A DNA stretch of 20,491 nt from Ferroplasmaceae archaeon UBA567 (GTDB lineage: Archaea; Thermoplasmatota; Thermoplasmata; Thermoplasmatales; Thermoplasmataceae). The position numbers and the translations under genes were made by a program. Location of the stretch: NCBI GenBank assembly GCA_002505185.1, contig DAUP01000083.1, positions 1 through 20,491 on the forward strand, in the 5' to 3' direction. The notes below the pieces were generated by a model. It made no database searches. It saw nothing but the letters and a program-made list of their open reading frames with translations, and was not told the DNA's origin. Every line of letters starts with the position of its first letter. Positions within the stretch are counted from its first letter, which is position 1. Of this stretch, positions 7,781 through 15,272 are shown one piece after another.

Positions 7781-8329
7781 ATGATAAAATTTGTTACCAG
7801 CAACACACATAAATACAAGGAAGCGGAAACCCTATTCAAAAAAAGAGGCATTGAAATATCATGGGAGAAAATGAAATATGAGGAGATACAGGCAGATGAC
7901 AATGAAACAATATGCCGGGACAGTTGTATGAAATTATCAGAAAAACTGGAATCTCCATTTTTCATAGACGACACAGGACTTTATATAAAATCCTTGAATG
8001 GATTCCCGGGCCCTTTTGCTTCATATGTACAGGAAACACTTGGAAATTCAAGAATTTTAGAGATGGCATCAGGATCAGCTGCCTTTTTTAAAACAGTAGT
8101 AGGATTTAGCAACCAAAAACAAATATATATATTTACAGGAATACTGAATGGCAATATATCAAATAAGGAATCCAGAACAAAGGGATTTGGCTATGACCCA
8201 ATATTTATACCGCAAGGATATGATAAGGCATTATCTGAACTTTCCACCGGGGAAAAAAATATTATTTCCCATAGGGGAAAAGCACTTGAAAAATTCATAG
8301 ATTTTCTGCTTTCAAGCGGGATAATATAA
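7781..8329 (+). CDS. XTP/dITP diphosphatase (Ham1/RdgB family)
   Basis: A 182-residue nucleotide-pool sanitising enzyme that hydrolyses non-canonical purine nucleoside triphosphates (XTP, ITP, dITP) to monophosphate and pyrophosphate. Family motifs in order are the N-terminal VTSNTHKYKEA (5-15), FFIDDTGLYI (60-69) with the metal-binding acidic pair, FPGPFASYV (75-83), GFGYDPIFIP (135-144) and the nucleotide-specificity motif SHRGKAL (163-169). Length is typical. A TATA-like AATTATTAATAAATTATAA stretch (about 7746-7764) precedes the ATG at a distance suited to a leaderless transcript. It is a single gene between the accessory restriction cluster and the translation genes. Confidence 0.94.
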   Translation: MIKFVTSNTHKYKEAETLFKKRGIEISWEKMKYEEIQADDNETICRDSCMKLSEKLESPFFIDDTGLYIKSLNGFPGPFASYVQETLGNSRILEMASGSAAFFKTVVGFSNQKQIYIFTGILNGNISNKESRTKGFGYDPIFIPQGYDKALSELSTGEKNIISHRGKALEKFIDFLLSSGII

Positions 8330-8396
8330 CATTTTGGATAAACATTTTAATCTATAATTTTATTAATGAGCATATAATTAGGAATAAATAAAGTTC

Positions 8397-8401
8397 AAGG
8401 T
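8397..8401 (+). promoter_or_regulatory. Ribosome-binding site that sets the S6e start
   Basis: AAGGT(G) at 8397-8402 precedes the ATG at 8409 by about seven bases. A GTG at 8400 is in the same frame, but it lies inside this ribosome-binding site, so the longer start is unlikely. Confidence 0.6.
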
Positions 8402-8408
8402 GTATATT

Positions 8409-8798
8409 ATGGTTGTAGCAGTAATTGCAGATCGGAAAACCGGTAAAACATATAAAAAAGAAATTGGAGAGGATGTCCTCGGTTCTTTGGCCGGGAGGAA
8501 AATAGGAGAAGAAATAGACGGTATATTTTTTGAAATGCCTGGTTATAAGATGAAATTGACAGGAGGTAGTGCCAACGACGGTTTCCCTATGAAAAAAGAC
8601 CTGTCAATAGCAGGGAAAAAGAGAATACTTATAACTTACAATAAGGGAAGAAAGGGGAAAAATGGCATCAGGAAAAGAGTTACTTTTAGAGGAAATATAA
8701 TTGGTTCAGATATATCTCAGATTAATCTTGTGGTTACCCAGTATGGAACAAAACCCCTTGAAGCAAAGGAAGAATCAGAAGAAAAAGGAGAACAATAA
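8409..8798 (+). CDS. rps6e: 30S ribosomal protein S6e
   Basis: Archaeal/eukaryotic small-subunit ribosomal protein S6e, 129 residues from the ATG at 8409. The sequence starts MVVAVIADRKTGKTYKKEI, contains GEEIDG and the conserved KLTGGSANDGFPMKKDL, then a basic KKRILITYNKGRKGKNGIRKRVTFRG-type core (described here in outline) and an acidic tail EAKEESEEKGEQ. An in-frame GTG at 8400 would add three residues, but it overlaps the ribosome-binding site and lacks homology support. The gene overlaps the aIF2-gamma gene by one base (TAATG). This S6e/aIF2-gamma pairing is common in archaea and suggests co-regulated translation factors. Confidence 0.95.
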   Translation: MVVAVIADRKTGKTYKKEIGEDVLGSLAGRKIGEEIDGIFFEMPGYKMKLTGGSANDGFPMKKDLSIAGKKRILITYNKGRKGKNGIRKRVTFRGNIIGSDISQINLVVTQYGTKPLEAKEESEEKGEQ

Positions 8799-10018
8799 TG
8801 GAACAGCCATCTGTTAATATAGGTATGGTTGGTCATGTTGACCATGGAAAAAGCACTTTGACTTTTGCCTTGACCGGCAAGAAAACTGACGTGCATTCCG
8901 AAGAAGTCAAACGTGGCATCTCAATTAAACTTGGTTATGCCGATACACCTATATATAAGTGCGTGGATGAATCCGGAAAAGAATTTTATTCAAATAAAAG
9001 GGATTCGGATAAATGTAAGTTGTCCCGGGTTATATCTATTGTTGATGCACCTGGCCACGAGACCTTAATGGCCACAATGCTTGCAGGGTCTGCCATAATG
9101 AATGGGGCAATTCTAGTAATAGCAGCAAATGAGGCATGTCCGCAGCCACAGACAAGAGAGCATTTAACAGCTCTTGAAATAATGGGAATAAAGGAAATTA
9201 TAGTTGTGCAAAATAAAATTGATCTGGTAACACGAGAACGGGCTCTTGAAAGCTATAATGAAATCAAAACTTTTTTGAATGGGAGCATTGCAGAAAATGC
9301 GCCTATCATTCCCGTGAGTGCATATCACAACACAAATATTGATATAGTTCTTGAAGCAATAGAGAAGATTATTAAAAGTCCAAAATTCAACGAAAACGAT
9401 TCACCGATGATGTATATAGCACGGTCATTTGACATCAACAAACCTGGAACCAAACCAGCTGAATTGAAGGGAGGAGTCCTCGGTGGCGCTCTAATTAAGG
9501 GTAAATTGACTGTTGGGGATGAAATAGAAATTTCACCAGGTGTACAGATTACAAAGGGAAACAAAACCACATGGGAAAATGTCACCACTAAGATCACATC
9601 CCTAATGGCAGGGTCATCGGCATATGATTCAATTTTGCCAGGAGGGCTTGCTGCCGTTGGAACAGAACTTGATCCTTTTCTCACTAAGGGAGATTCGTTT
9701 ACCGGCAGAATAGTGGGATTGAAGGACAAGGTTCCAAAAACTATATTTAACCTGGAAATGGACATACACCTACTTAACCGTGTTGTTGGATTTGATGAAG
9801 AAGTTACCGTGGAACCTTTAAAGGCCAATGAAATGATCATGCTTACTGTTGGAACCGCCAATACTATAGGGTCTGTAGCCTCAATAAAAGATGAACATGT
9901 TGGTGTAACATTAAAATACCCTGTTGCTGCAAACATAAACGAGAGAATGGCAATAGGAAGGCGAATATCCAATAGATGGAGGCTTATAGGCTATGGCTCC
10001 ATCCTGAAAATATCCTAA
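8798..10018 (+). CDS. eif2g: Translation initiation factor aIF2, gamma subunit
   Basis: A 406-residue GTPase that, with alpha and beta subunits, delivers initiator Met-tRNA to the ribosome. The G-domain carries G1 GHVDHGKS (12-19), switch 1 around EEVKRGISIKLGYAD (35-49), G3 DAPGHE (83-88), G4 NKID (139-142) and G5 SAY (174-176). Domains II and III follow, with the tRNA-binding beta-barrels ending in GRRISNRWRLIGYG (387-400). The zinc-knuckle region keeps only two cysteines (C54 and C73) of the usual four, so it probably no longer binds zinc. The ATG at 8798 is preceded by AAGGAG (8785-8790), a strong ribosome-binding site, and overlaps the S6e stop. Confidence 0.97.
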   Translation: MEQPSVNIGMVGHVDHGKSTLTFALTGKKTDVHSEEVKRGISIKLGYADTPIYKCVDESGKEFYSNKRDSDKCKLSRVISIVDAPGHETLMATMLAGSAIMNGAILVIAANEACPQPQTREHLTALEIMGIKEIIVVQNKIDLVTRERALESYNEIKTFLNGSIAENAPIIPVSAYHNTNIDIVLEAIEKIIKSPKFNENDSPMMYIARSFDINKPGTKPAELKGGVLGGALIKGKLTVGDEIEISPGVQITKGNKTTWENVTTKITSLMAGSSAYDSILPGGLAAVGTELDPFLTKGDSFTGRIVGLKDKVPKTIFNLEMDIHLLNRVVGFDEEVTVEPLKANEMIMLTVGTANTIGSVASIKDEHVGVTLKYPVAANINERMAIGRRISNRWRLIGYGSILKIS

Positions 10019-10079
10019 TAATTGGATTTTCATCACAAAAATTATAAAATTAAATAAATAGTATATAATATCATTGTTC

Positions 10080-10364
10080 ATGGAATTAAAGGAAAAAGTT
10101 GAAAAATATTTTGAAATTGAGAAAGCAGCGCTAGCTAAAATACATATCATTGCACCACAGGATTCATATATATATGGAATAGCAAAGGACCACATGGAAA
10201 TGATATTAAGTTACTACAATGATGCCAAATATTTCTATGACAAGAATGACTTTATCAATGCCTTCGCGGCCCTGAATTACTCATACGGATGGATAGATTC
10301 AGCAATTCGGATAGGCCTGTTTGATGGTGATTCTGATCATCGATTATTTACTCATTTCAAGTAA
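10080..10364 (+). CDS. DUF357-family small archaeal protein
   Basis: A 94-residue protein from the ATG at 10080; an in-frame TTG two codons earlier is less likely. The sequence is helical, with YYNDAKYFYDKNDFINAFAA (54-73), then LNYSYGWIDSA and IRIGLF. This Y-x-D-A-x-x-F-Y / D-x-x-N-A-x-A-A-L / Y-x-x-G-W-x-D pattern is the mark of DUF357, a widespread archaeal family of unknown function that resembles HEPN-like helical folds (my inference). A TATA-like TTAAATAAATAG (about 10050-10061) lies upstream. Its 3' end overlaps the convergent RmuC gene by 13 bases. Confidence 0.8.
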   Translation: MELKEKVEKYFEIEKAALAKIHIIAPQDSYIYGIAKDHMEMILSYYNDAKYFYDKNDFINAFAALNYSYGWIDSAIRIGLFDGDSDHRLFTHFK

Positions 10365-11506
10365 TCATCAAGATCCCCTGGCTTTTGTTCTACTCCATGC
10401 AAATCCATTTTCACATTGCTGTTTACAACATCGCTCTTTATTAAATTCTCCATTATGGGTTCAAGTTTATTTCTTATATCTCTTGTCATCCTATTAAATG
10501 ACTCTATTGATTTCGAAAGATTCTTTGATGTTTCATTGAAGTCCTTCACAAAAGTTTGCATATTGCCGTAAAATTCTCTGATTTTTCCTATAAGTTCATT
10601 GAAATTTTCCACTGTATTGATGTCCTTCCATCCCATATGAACAGTAAGTAATAGAGATATAAACGTAACCGGTGTTGCTATGATTACCTTTTTTGTTATG
10701 GCATCTTCTATGATTTCTGGTTTGTTAGACATTACCAGACTCAAGAGTGATTCCATAGGCAGAAACATAACGACAAAATCAACTGATCCGTCAAATTTTT
10801 CCCAATATTTTTTGGATGCCAGATCCTTTACATGATTATTGAAAACGGATATATACTTCTCCAGGAAGGATTTATCATCATGTTCATTCATATGCTCAAA
10901 ATATCCACTCAGGGGAACCTTTGAATCAACAACTATAGTCCTCCTGTTTGGCAATTTTATAATCATATCCGGTTTATTCAACCCGTCCTCCGAAGCTACC
11001 TGCTCCATGAAGTCACAATAAGGCGTCATACCTGCTATTTCCACAGTTCTTCGTAATGTAATCTCGCCCCATTTTCCCCTTACCGAGGGATTTTTAAGAG
11101 CCCCTGACAATTTAATTGTATCATGTTCCAGATCTGTAATCTTCTTGGATAGGGTATCTAAATTCTCTTTTAATGAACCGGATTCAGATTTACGCTCTCG
11201 TTCTATATTCTCAATATAATCCTGATAAGTTTTCAATGAGTTTTTTAATGGTTCTATGAGGCTGTTTAATTTTAAGCCTGTATTTTCACGTTCATTTCTT
11301 TCAATTTCCAGTGCATTTCTAAAAGCTACTGTGCTGGTGTTAAGAAGATTTTTATTCTCTGCCTCAATAAAATCATGCATTGATATTTTTAAGTTATTTT
11401 CAACGTTTCCATACATTTTTTTATTTATCCTGGAATATATTACCATGCCTGTTATGAGTCCTGAAACAAATCCCGCCAGAATTCCTATTGTGATCAAAAA
11501 AAACAT
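10352..11506 (-). CDS. rmuC: RmuC-family protein, membrane-anchored coiled coil with nuclease-like domain
   Basis: A 384-residue protein from the ATG at 11506. An N-terminal membrane helix (about 2-24) is followed by a coiled coil (about 30-140). Then comes the RmuC domain with VRGKWGEITLRR (142-153), P-D-M-I-I-K-L-P (179-186), the D-S-K at 194-196 of a PD-(D/E)XK-like core, FLPMES, and further helices. RmuC limits recombination and inversions at short repeats in bacteria; its biochemical activity is not settled. The open frame extends upstream to a TTG at 11569, but that would overlap the neighbouring gene. The ATG at 11506 has a TATA-like TTTATTTTATTTG (about 11528-11540) 25-30 bases upstream. 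The family is mostly bacterial and only sporadic in archaea. Confidence 0.88.
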   Translation of the reverse strand: MFFLITIGILAGFVSGLITGMVIYSRINKKMYGNVENNLKISMHDFIEAENKNLLNTSTVAFRNALEIERNERENTGLKLNSLIEPLKNSLKTYQDYIENIERERKSESGSLKENLDTLSKKITDLEHDTIKLSGALKNPSVRGKWGEITLRRTVEIAGMTPYCDFMEQVASEDGLNKPDMIIKLPNRRTIVVDSKVPLSGYFEHMNEHDDKSFLEKYISVFNNHVKDLASKKYWEKFDGSVDFVVMFLPMESLLSLVMSNKPEIIEDAITKKVIIATPVTFISLLLTVHMGWKDINTVENFNELIGKIREFYGNMQTFVKDFNETSKNLSKSIESFNRMTRDIRNKLEPIMENLIKSDVVNSNVKMDLHGVEQKPGDLDDYLK

Positions 11507-11555
11507 ATTTACAGTATACAGAACAAATAAAATAAATTTGTCATACAAAACGTGT

Positions 11556-11951
11556 TTATTGTATGCCAAGGTCTATCTGGTTTTCTATATATTTCCAGAA
11601 CTTGTCCTCTATTTCAAAACTCCATAATGATTCAGGGACTTCGAAAAATGCGAGTTCTGGTGCTAATAGAAAACTCTCTATGGCTGCCACTCCAAGATCC
11701 TGGAGCCATTTGCCCATTCCAAGGCTTATTTTCACGTTGTCTGGTGTTCCTGAAACTGTAATGGAATATGCTCTATCCATTCCAGCTATGCTCCTGAGCA
11801 ATCCTTCCTTGGTAGCCTGTATCAAAGTACCGTTTGGGTGCTTCCCTAACTGTGTTTTAAATTTCTCATTCTGAAAATACTGTTCTATCATATTTGACAG
11901 CTTATCCAAATCTATATTCTTTCCATTAAACTCCTTTACTTTTGTTTTCAT
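11556..11951 (-). CDS. Uncharacterised 131-residue protein
   Basis: I do not recognise this protein with confidence. From the ATG at 11951 it has 131 residues beginning MKTKVKEFNGKNIDLDKLSN. An alpha-beta start (LSNMIEQYFQNEKFKTQL), a strand-rich centre (TLIQATKEG, SITVSGTPDNVKISLGMG) and a helical C-terminus (DKFWKYIENQIDLG) with a moderately hydrophobic patch at about 87-105 suggest a small soluble or membrane-touching domain. It faintly resembles bacterial proteins with a G-K-W motif after paired beta strands, here GMGKWLQDLG. The open frame extends 26 codons further, but a minus-strand TATA box ATTATATA (11973-11980), 25 bases from 11951, supports the shorter leaderless form. It lies 49 bases before RmuC on the same strand. 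Confidence 0.6.
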   Translation of the reverse strand: MKTKVKEFNGKNIDLDKLSNMIEQYFQNEKFKTQLGKHPNGTLIQATKEGLLRSIAGMDRAYSITVSGTPDNVKISLGMGKWLQDLGVAAIESFLLAPELAFFEVPESLWSFEIEDKFWKYIENQIDLGIQ

Positions 11952-11972
11952 AATTCCATATATATAAATGCG

Positions 11973-11980
11973 TATATAAT
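11973..11980 (-). promoter_or_regulatory. TATA box for the gene starting at 11951
   Basis: ATTATATA on the minus strand, centred about 25 bases upstream of the ATG at 11951. It lies inside the longer open frame that starts at 12029 and so argues for the shorter start. Confidence 0.55.
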
Positions 11981-12105
11981 CCTTTTTCAAAATATTACAT
12001 TTAATGGGCTTAGAAGTAGGAGCCAGCATTACATTCGAGAATAAAATCTATTTATACAAAAAACATAGATATGCAAAATTAAAAAGGTTTCCCTATAAAA
12101 GCAAG

Positions 12106-12179
12106 CGGGTCCGAAGGGATTTGAACCCTTGACCGATGGATTAAGAGTCCATCGCTCTACCTAGCTGAGCTACGGACCC
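12106..12179 (-). tRNA. tRNA-Lys (anticodon CTT)
   Basis: A complete 74-nt cloverleaf on the minus strand without an intron. The acceptor stem GGGTCCG pairs with CGGACCC. The D-arm is GCTC-AGCTAGGTA-GAGC. The anticodon arm is ATGGA-CTCTTAA-TCCAT with anticodon CTT (lysine, codon AAG). The variable loop is CGGTC, the T-arm is AAGGG-TTCAAAT-CCCTT, and the discriminator base is G. No CCA is encoded. Upstream (12180-12235) is AT-rich with TATA-like stretches. Confidence 0.97.
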
Positions 12180-12246
12180 AGTTAGTTAAATAAGGTTATG
12201 TTAAAATACTATTTTAACTTTTTAAATTTTAGTTATAGGTACCCCG

Positions 12247-12360
12247 CTATCCTACCGGAGAGTCAAAATATTTGCACTGCCAAAAATATTCAAAGGTTGC
12301 TGGTGGAGTATCTCCGTATGCTTGAATTTTCTTCAATCTGAAGGTACATGTAATTCCAGG
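12247..12360 (-). other. Short open frame without a good start, possible gene relic
   Basis: Between the tRNA and the membrane-protein gene, one minus-strand frame stays open for 37 codons between two stops. It has protein-like composition and reads KKIQAYGDTPPATFEYFWQC followed by KYFDSPVG and a stop. It has two cysteines and no ATG or GTG; a TTG is the only candidate start. It may be the tail of a decayed gene or chance. No database comparison is possible here. Confidence 0.25.
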
Positions 12361-12369
12361 TCACAAATG

Positions 12370-12873
12370 TTAAAAATCTCTAAATTTAAAATTGTTGTTA
12401 AGCAGACCCCCCGCTATTATAGCTATAATTCCTATTAATATGAGAAATGTGGATATATCTCCTAAATAACCGATATAAACTAAATATCCCTCAGAGCCAA
12501 ATGTAATAGATGTGGCAGGATGTGATCCAGAAAACTCCACGAATGCATAATTTGCAGGTGTTAAATTTCTATACTCTTTTATATTCCCGAAACTGGTGTA
12601 AGTAGGAAGACTTAATTTGGCCAATGTCGATGTATTATTTACTCTGTTCACATCCTTTGCGGGCACCAGTCCTGAACTGCTTGTCGGGTTCTCAACCGAA
12701 ATTATAAAATTTTTAGAGTTTACAGAAATATTTTTGGATATATACTCTGTCCCATTAACCGTAAAACTATTCTCGTTAATTTTTGGCTTTTCAAGCCCAC
12801 TATATACATATAATGAAACACCAATTAATAGCATAACTACGCCTAGCACAAGTATCCATTTTTTCATAGTCAT
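12370..12873 (-). CDS. Membrane-anchored extracytoplasmic protein of unknown function
   Basis: A 167-residue protein with hydrophobic segments at about 5-25 and 139-157. They enclose a polar, serine/threonine/asparagine-rich domain of about 110 residues that is probably outside the membrane. That domain contains several N-x-S/T sequons (N40, N48, N79, N80, N103), which fits N-glycosylated archaeal surface proteins. The short tail LLNNNFKFRDF would be cytoplasmic. I do not recognise the family. Starts at codon 1 (12873) and codon 3 (12867) are both possible; AAAATTTAAG (about 12890-12901) is a TATA candidate about 23 bases upstream of the first. It is followed by the tRNA gene on the same strand. 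Confidence 0.65.
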   Translation of the reverse strand: MTMKKWILVLGVVMLLIGVSLYVYSGLEKPKINENSFTVNGTEYISKNISVNSKNFIISVENPTSSSGLVPAKDVNRVNNTSTLAKLSLPTYTSFGNIKEYRNLTPANYAFVEFSGSHPATSITFGSEGYLVYIGYLGDISTFLILIGIIAIIAGGLLNNNFKFRDF

Positions 12874-13037
12874 ATCACAAATTGGCTTATTACTTAAATT
12901 TTGTATTGTTTAACATATTCTACAAAACATGAAGGGTCATGATTAGGATTAATCAATAAATGGCTCCCTTTGTGGATGTAAATGTTTCGAATGATTTTTT
13001 TGCCGTTATCTATTGTTTTTCATATTTATATGGGTTT

Positions 13038-14207
13038 TTAAATAGTTTTTTGCAAATAGATTTCTCTGAAATGGGTTATGAAATATAGAAAAACTATGCT
13101 GAACACAAATGAAGCAGCAATCAAAATCATTATGGGAATATAATGCCCAATTTTTATTATTAATAGTCCTGCAACTAGAGCACCGAAGAATACACCAGCG
13201 TGTTGCATGGATGTATAGAAACCAAGATGCCCTCCATAGCTGTTTTTTGGAGCTAGCCTTGTGATAAGCGTTGGAAACACGGTCTCACTTATAATGTATC
13301 CTGAATAAAATGCTATAACGCTCAGGGCAAAGTACGTAACGCTTGTGATCCTTTCATTCAGGAAGAAAAGTGGAATACTTATCAGCAACACGATCAATGA
13401 TATGAGGGAAAAGAACACAGTCTTGTTTTTATCAGCAGGTCTTGCTATGGCCAACCCAACTATGCCTGCAATAAATACAACAGGGATAAGAAATTCATAA
13501 AACTTGCTAACAGGAAAATATTTTAGAGCATAGATTGGCAGATAAAGATAAAAAACAATCATATAGAAATAGATAAAAAAGCTTATTATTGATATGACAG
13601 CCAGTTTTGAATCTATTCCAGCCTTTATTTTAAATAACCTTTCCTTTTTTGTTTCACTGATTTTTAGCAGAGGGATGAATGACACCACCCCTATCATAGC
13701 AGCTATAATGAAAATGGAAGAATAATTAAACACAGTTTTCAATATGGGTCCCATCACCACACCAATCATGAAGGATAACCCAATAGCAACGCCGATAATA
13801 GCATCCGATATATTTCTCCTGTCCACTGGAACACTTTCATGGACAAGTGCGATTCCAGCCGAGCTAACGGCACCGGCACCTTCTACAAGCCTTCCAAGTA
13901 TAAGTCCATAAATGTTTAATGGGTCAGCACATATTATATTGCCTATGATAAATGTACCAATTCCAATAGAAATGATTAATTTTCGTCCATACCTGTCTGA
14001 CAGCCTGCCTAAAGGTGTCTGAAAAATTGCCATGGTAATGCCATAGGCCCCCAATGCAATGCCTATTAATAGATATGAACTAGTAAATTTTTCACCATAC
14101 AGTGTAAATATAGGTAAAACCATAAACAATCCCAGTGTCCTCATGCCTATTGTAATTGAAATCAATGAAAGAACTCTGAACTGTTTTTTATCGAAAACTC
14201 GCATCAT
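13038..14207 (-). CDS. MFS transporter, YajR-like
   Basis: A major facilitator superfamily transporter of about 389 residues with 12 predicted membrane helices. The N-terminal GMRTLGLFMVLPIFTLYGEK (21-40), helix 2 ending in FQTPLGRLSDRYGRK (62-76, MFS motif A between helices 2 and 3) and GRLVEGAGAVSSAGIALVHE strongly resemble E. coli YajR-type proton-driven drug exporters. The C-terminal YAM domain of YajR is absent. The substrate is unknown. The open frame extends to 14282, but a minus-strand TATA-like AATAAATAAGG (about 14225-14235), 25 bases before the ATG at 14207, supports the shorter start (14204 is also possible). The region between 14208 and 14282 then belongs to the intergenic island. 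Confidence 0.85.
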   Translation of the reverse strand: MMRVFDKKQFRVLSLISITIGMRTLGLFMVLPIFTLYGEKFTSSYLLIGIALGAYGITMAIFQTPLGRLSDRYGRKLIISIGIGTFIIGNIICADPLNIYGLILGRLVEGAGAVSSAGIALVHESVPVDRRNISDAIIGVAIGLSFMIGVVMGPILKTVFNYSSIFIIAAMIGVVSFIPLLKISETKKERLFKIKAGIDSKLAVISIISFFIYFYMIVFYLYLPIYALKYFPVSKFYEFLIPVVFIAGIVGLAIARPADKNKTVFFSLISLIVLLISIPLFFLNERITSVTYFALSVIAFYSGYIISETVFPTLITRLAPKNSYGGHLGFYTSMQHAGVFFGALVAGLLIIKIGHYIPIMILIAASFVFSIVFLYFITHFREIYLQKTI

Positions 14208-14278
14208 ATGGTACAGGATAACCTTATTTATTATATTATTTTGTGTAATATGTAATGTCCTACAGATGCCGTAATGTT

Positions 14279-14485
14279 TCACTGTATAGGTTGTACAGGG
14301 TCTCGGTATAGCAGGTGTACTGGGCGATTAAGAATGGGGTAACGTTCACTGTGGGTGATTCTATCAGGTGTCATTAACTGGGGTTGGGAATAGCAAATGC
14401 GAACCTGCACTGGGTAATGCAGAGTTGATATTACCTGTTTGAACGAAAGTGAATGGGATAACGGATTAGTTATATACGGGGGGTT
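14279..14485. other. G+C-rich island of unknown nature with degenerate repeats
   Basis: About 200 bases at 42-48% G+C (counted in three 60-base lines) between very AT-rich flanks. The plus strand is rich in G. Related words recur at about 30-base steps: TACTGGGCGATT (14317), CACTGTGGGTGATT (14347), AACTGGGG (about 14376) and CACTGGGTAATGC (14408). A near-exact 12-mer pair, AATGGGGTAACG (14333-14344) and AATGGGATAACG (14452-14463), is also present. Short complementary segments exist (GCAGGT at 14311 with ACCTGC at 14403; a CTGCA/TGCAG hairpin near 14405). No frame on the plus strand is open throughout; a minus-strand 88-codon frame (14279-14545) reads unlike a protein. It could be a structured RNA, or a decayed repeat-protein gene. 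Confidence 0.4.
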
Positions 14486-14644
14486 TAAGCATAAAACATA
14501 TGATAATTCCAGGAAGGAAATGTTAAGATGGTTAAAATAAACCATAAACTAATGGAATATATTTGTAATAAATTCCCGATATTATATTAACATTTGAAAA
14601 TAAAAATGTTTAATAATTAGTGAGATATATTTGATCGATGCTAT

Positions 14645-15271
14645 ATGCAGATATTGTATTCATTCAGGTATGAAAAATGCTTTGCCACAAAACTTATAAA
14701 TGATTTTAATGTCAGAATAAAAATAATAGACCAGGAAATACGTGATGATAATGTTTATGAAACCCTCTCCATTTATGCAGCATCGGCAGACCTTCTCGAT
14801 AAAACGGTAAAATACATTGAAAATTATCCTCACGCCGAAGATCTTAAAATTCTAGAAAAAGGATATAATTTTGTTACATTATATCTTGTAACCAAAAGTT
14901 GTCCTCTTGTTGATATAATGAGGAAAAAATTGATGGTTCCATCTAACAAAATTAGAATGGAAAGGATAGATTACTCTGGAAAAATATTCTGGCAATTCAA
15001 TGTGAACAACTATAATAAAATAAGGCATATAGATGATACTCTTAAGGATATATACGATGTAAAAGATAGTAATATTGGAACTTTTAATGGAAGGCATATT
15101 AACATAAAATCCGAATATATTTTGAAAGAAGCCTTTGAAAGAGGATACTTTGACGTTCCAAAGAAAATAGGATTGAAAGAACTATCCTCAAAGCTAGATA
15201 TACCACCAACCACCTTAAATTTGTTATTGAGAAGAGAATTAAGGCAGGTAATACAAAAAACAATAAAATAA
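14645..15271 (+). CDS. Bat-type helix-turn-helix transcription regulator
   Basis: A 208-residue putative transcription regulator. The C-terminal part, about 157-206, matches the HTH_10 domain of archaeal bacterio-opsin activator (Bat)-like regulators: ILKEAFERGYFDVPKKIGLK (159-178), ELSSKLDIPPTTLNLLLRRE, ending ...QVIQK. The hallmark is the GYFDVP turn followed by a helix-turn-helix. The N-terminal 150 residues form a strand-rich domain without an obvious cofactor motif; C12 and C86 are the only notable cysteines. The start MQILYSF is preceded by TATA-like TTTAATAATT (about 14610-14619). It is convergent with the heme A synthase gene, with one base between the two stops. Its target genes are unknown. 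Confidence 0.8.
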   Translation: MQILYSFRYEKCFATKLINDFNVRIKIIDQEIRDDNVYETLSIYAASADLLDKTVKYIENYPHAEDLKILEKGYNFVTLYLVTKSCPLVDIMRKKLMVPSNKIRMERIDYSGKIFWQFNVNNYNKIRHIDDTLKDIYDVKDSNIGTFNGRHINIKSEYILKEAFERGYFDVPKKIGLKELSSKLDIPPTTLNLLLRRELRQVIQKTIK

Positions 15272-15272
15272 T

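Noticed and set aside
9325..9972. 215-codon minus-strand frame inside the aIF2-gamma gene
   Set aside because: The plus strand encodes aIF2-gamma with all GTPase motifs; the antisense frame is a by-product of its codon pattern.
14317..14463. CRISPR-like array at the 30-base repeated words
   Set aside because: The repeats are short and strongly diverged, with no constant repeat and unique spacers of regular size, and no cas gene is near.
14279..14545. 88-codon minus-strand frame over the G+C-rich island as a protein gene
   Set aside because: The product is rich in scattered P, S, L, H and Y without secondary-structure logic, and no ribosome-binding site is seen; I treat the region as an unexplained island instead.
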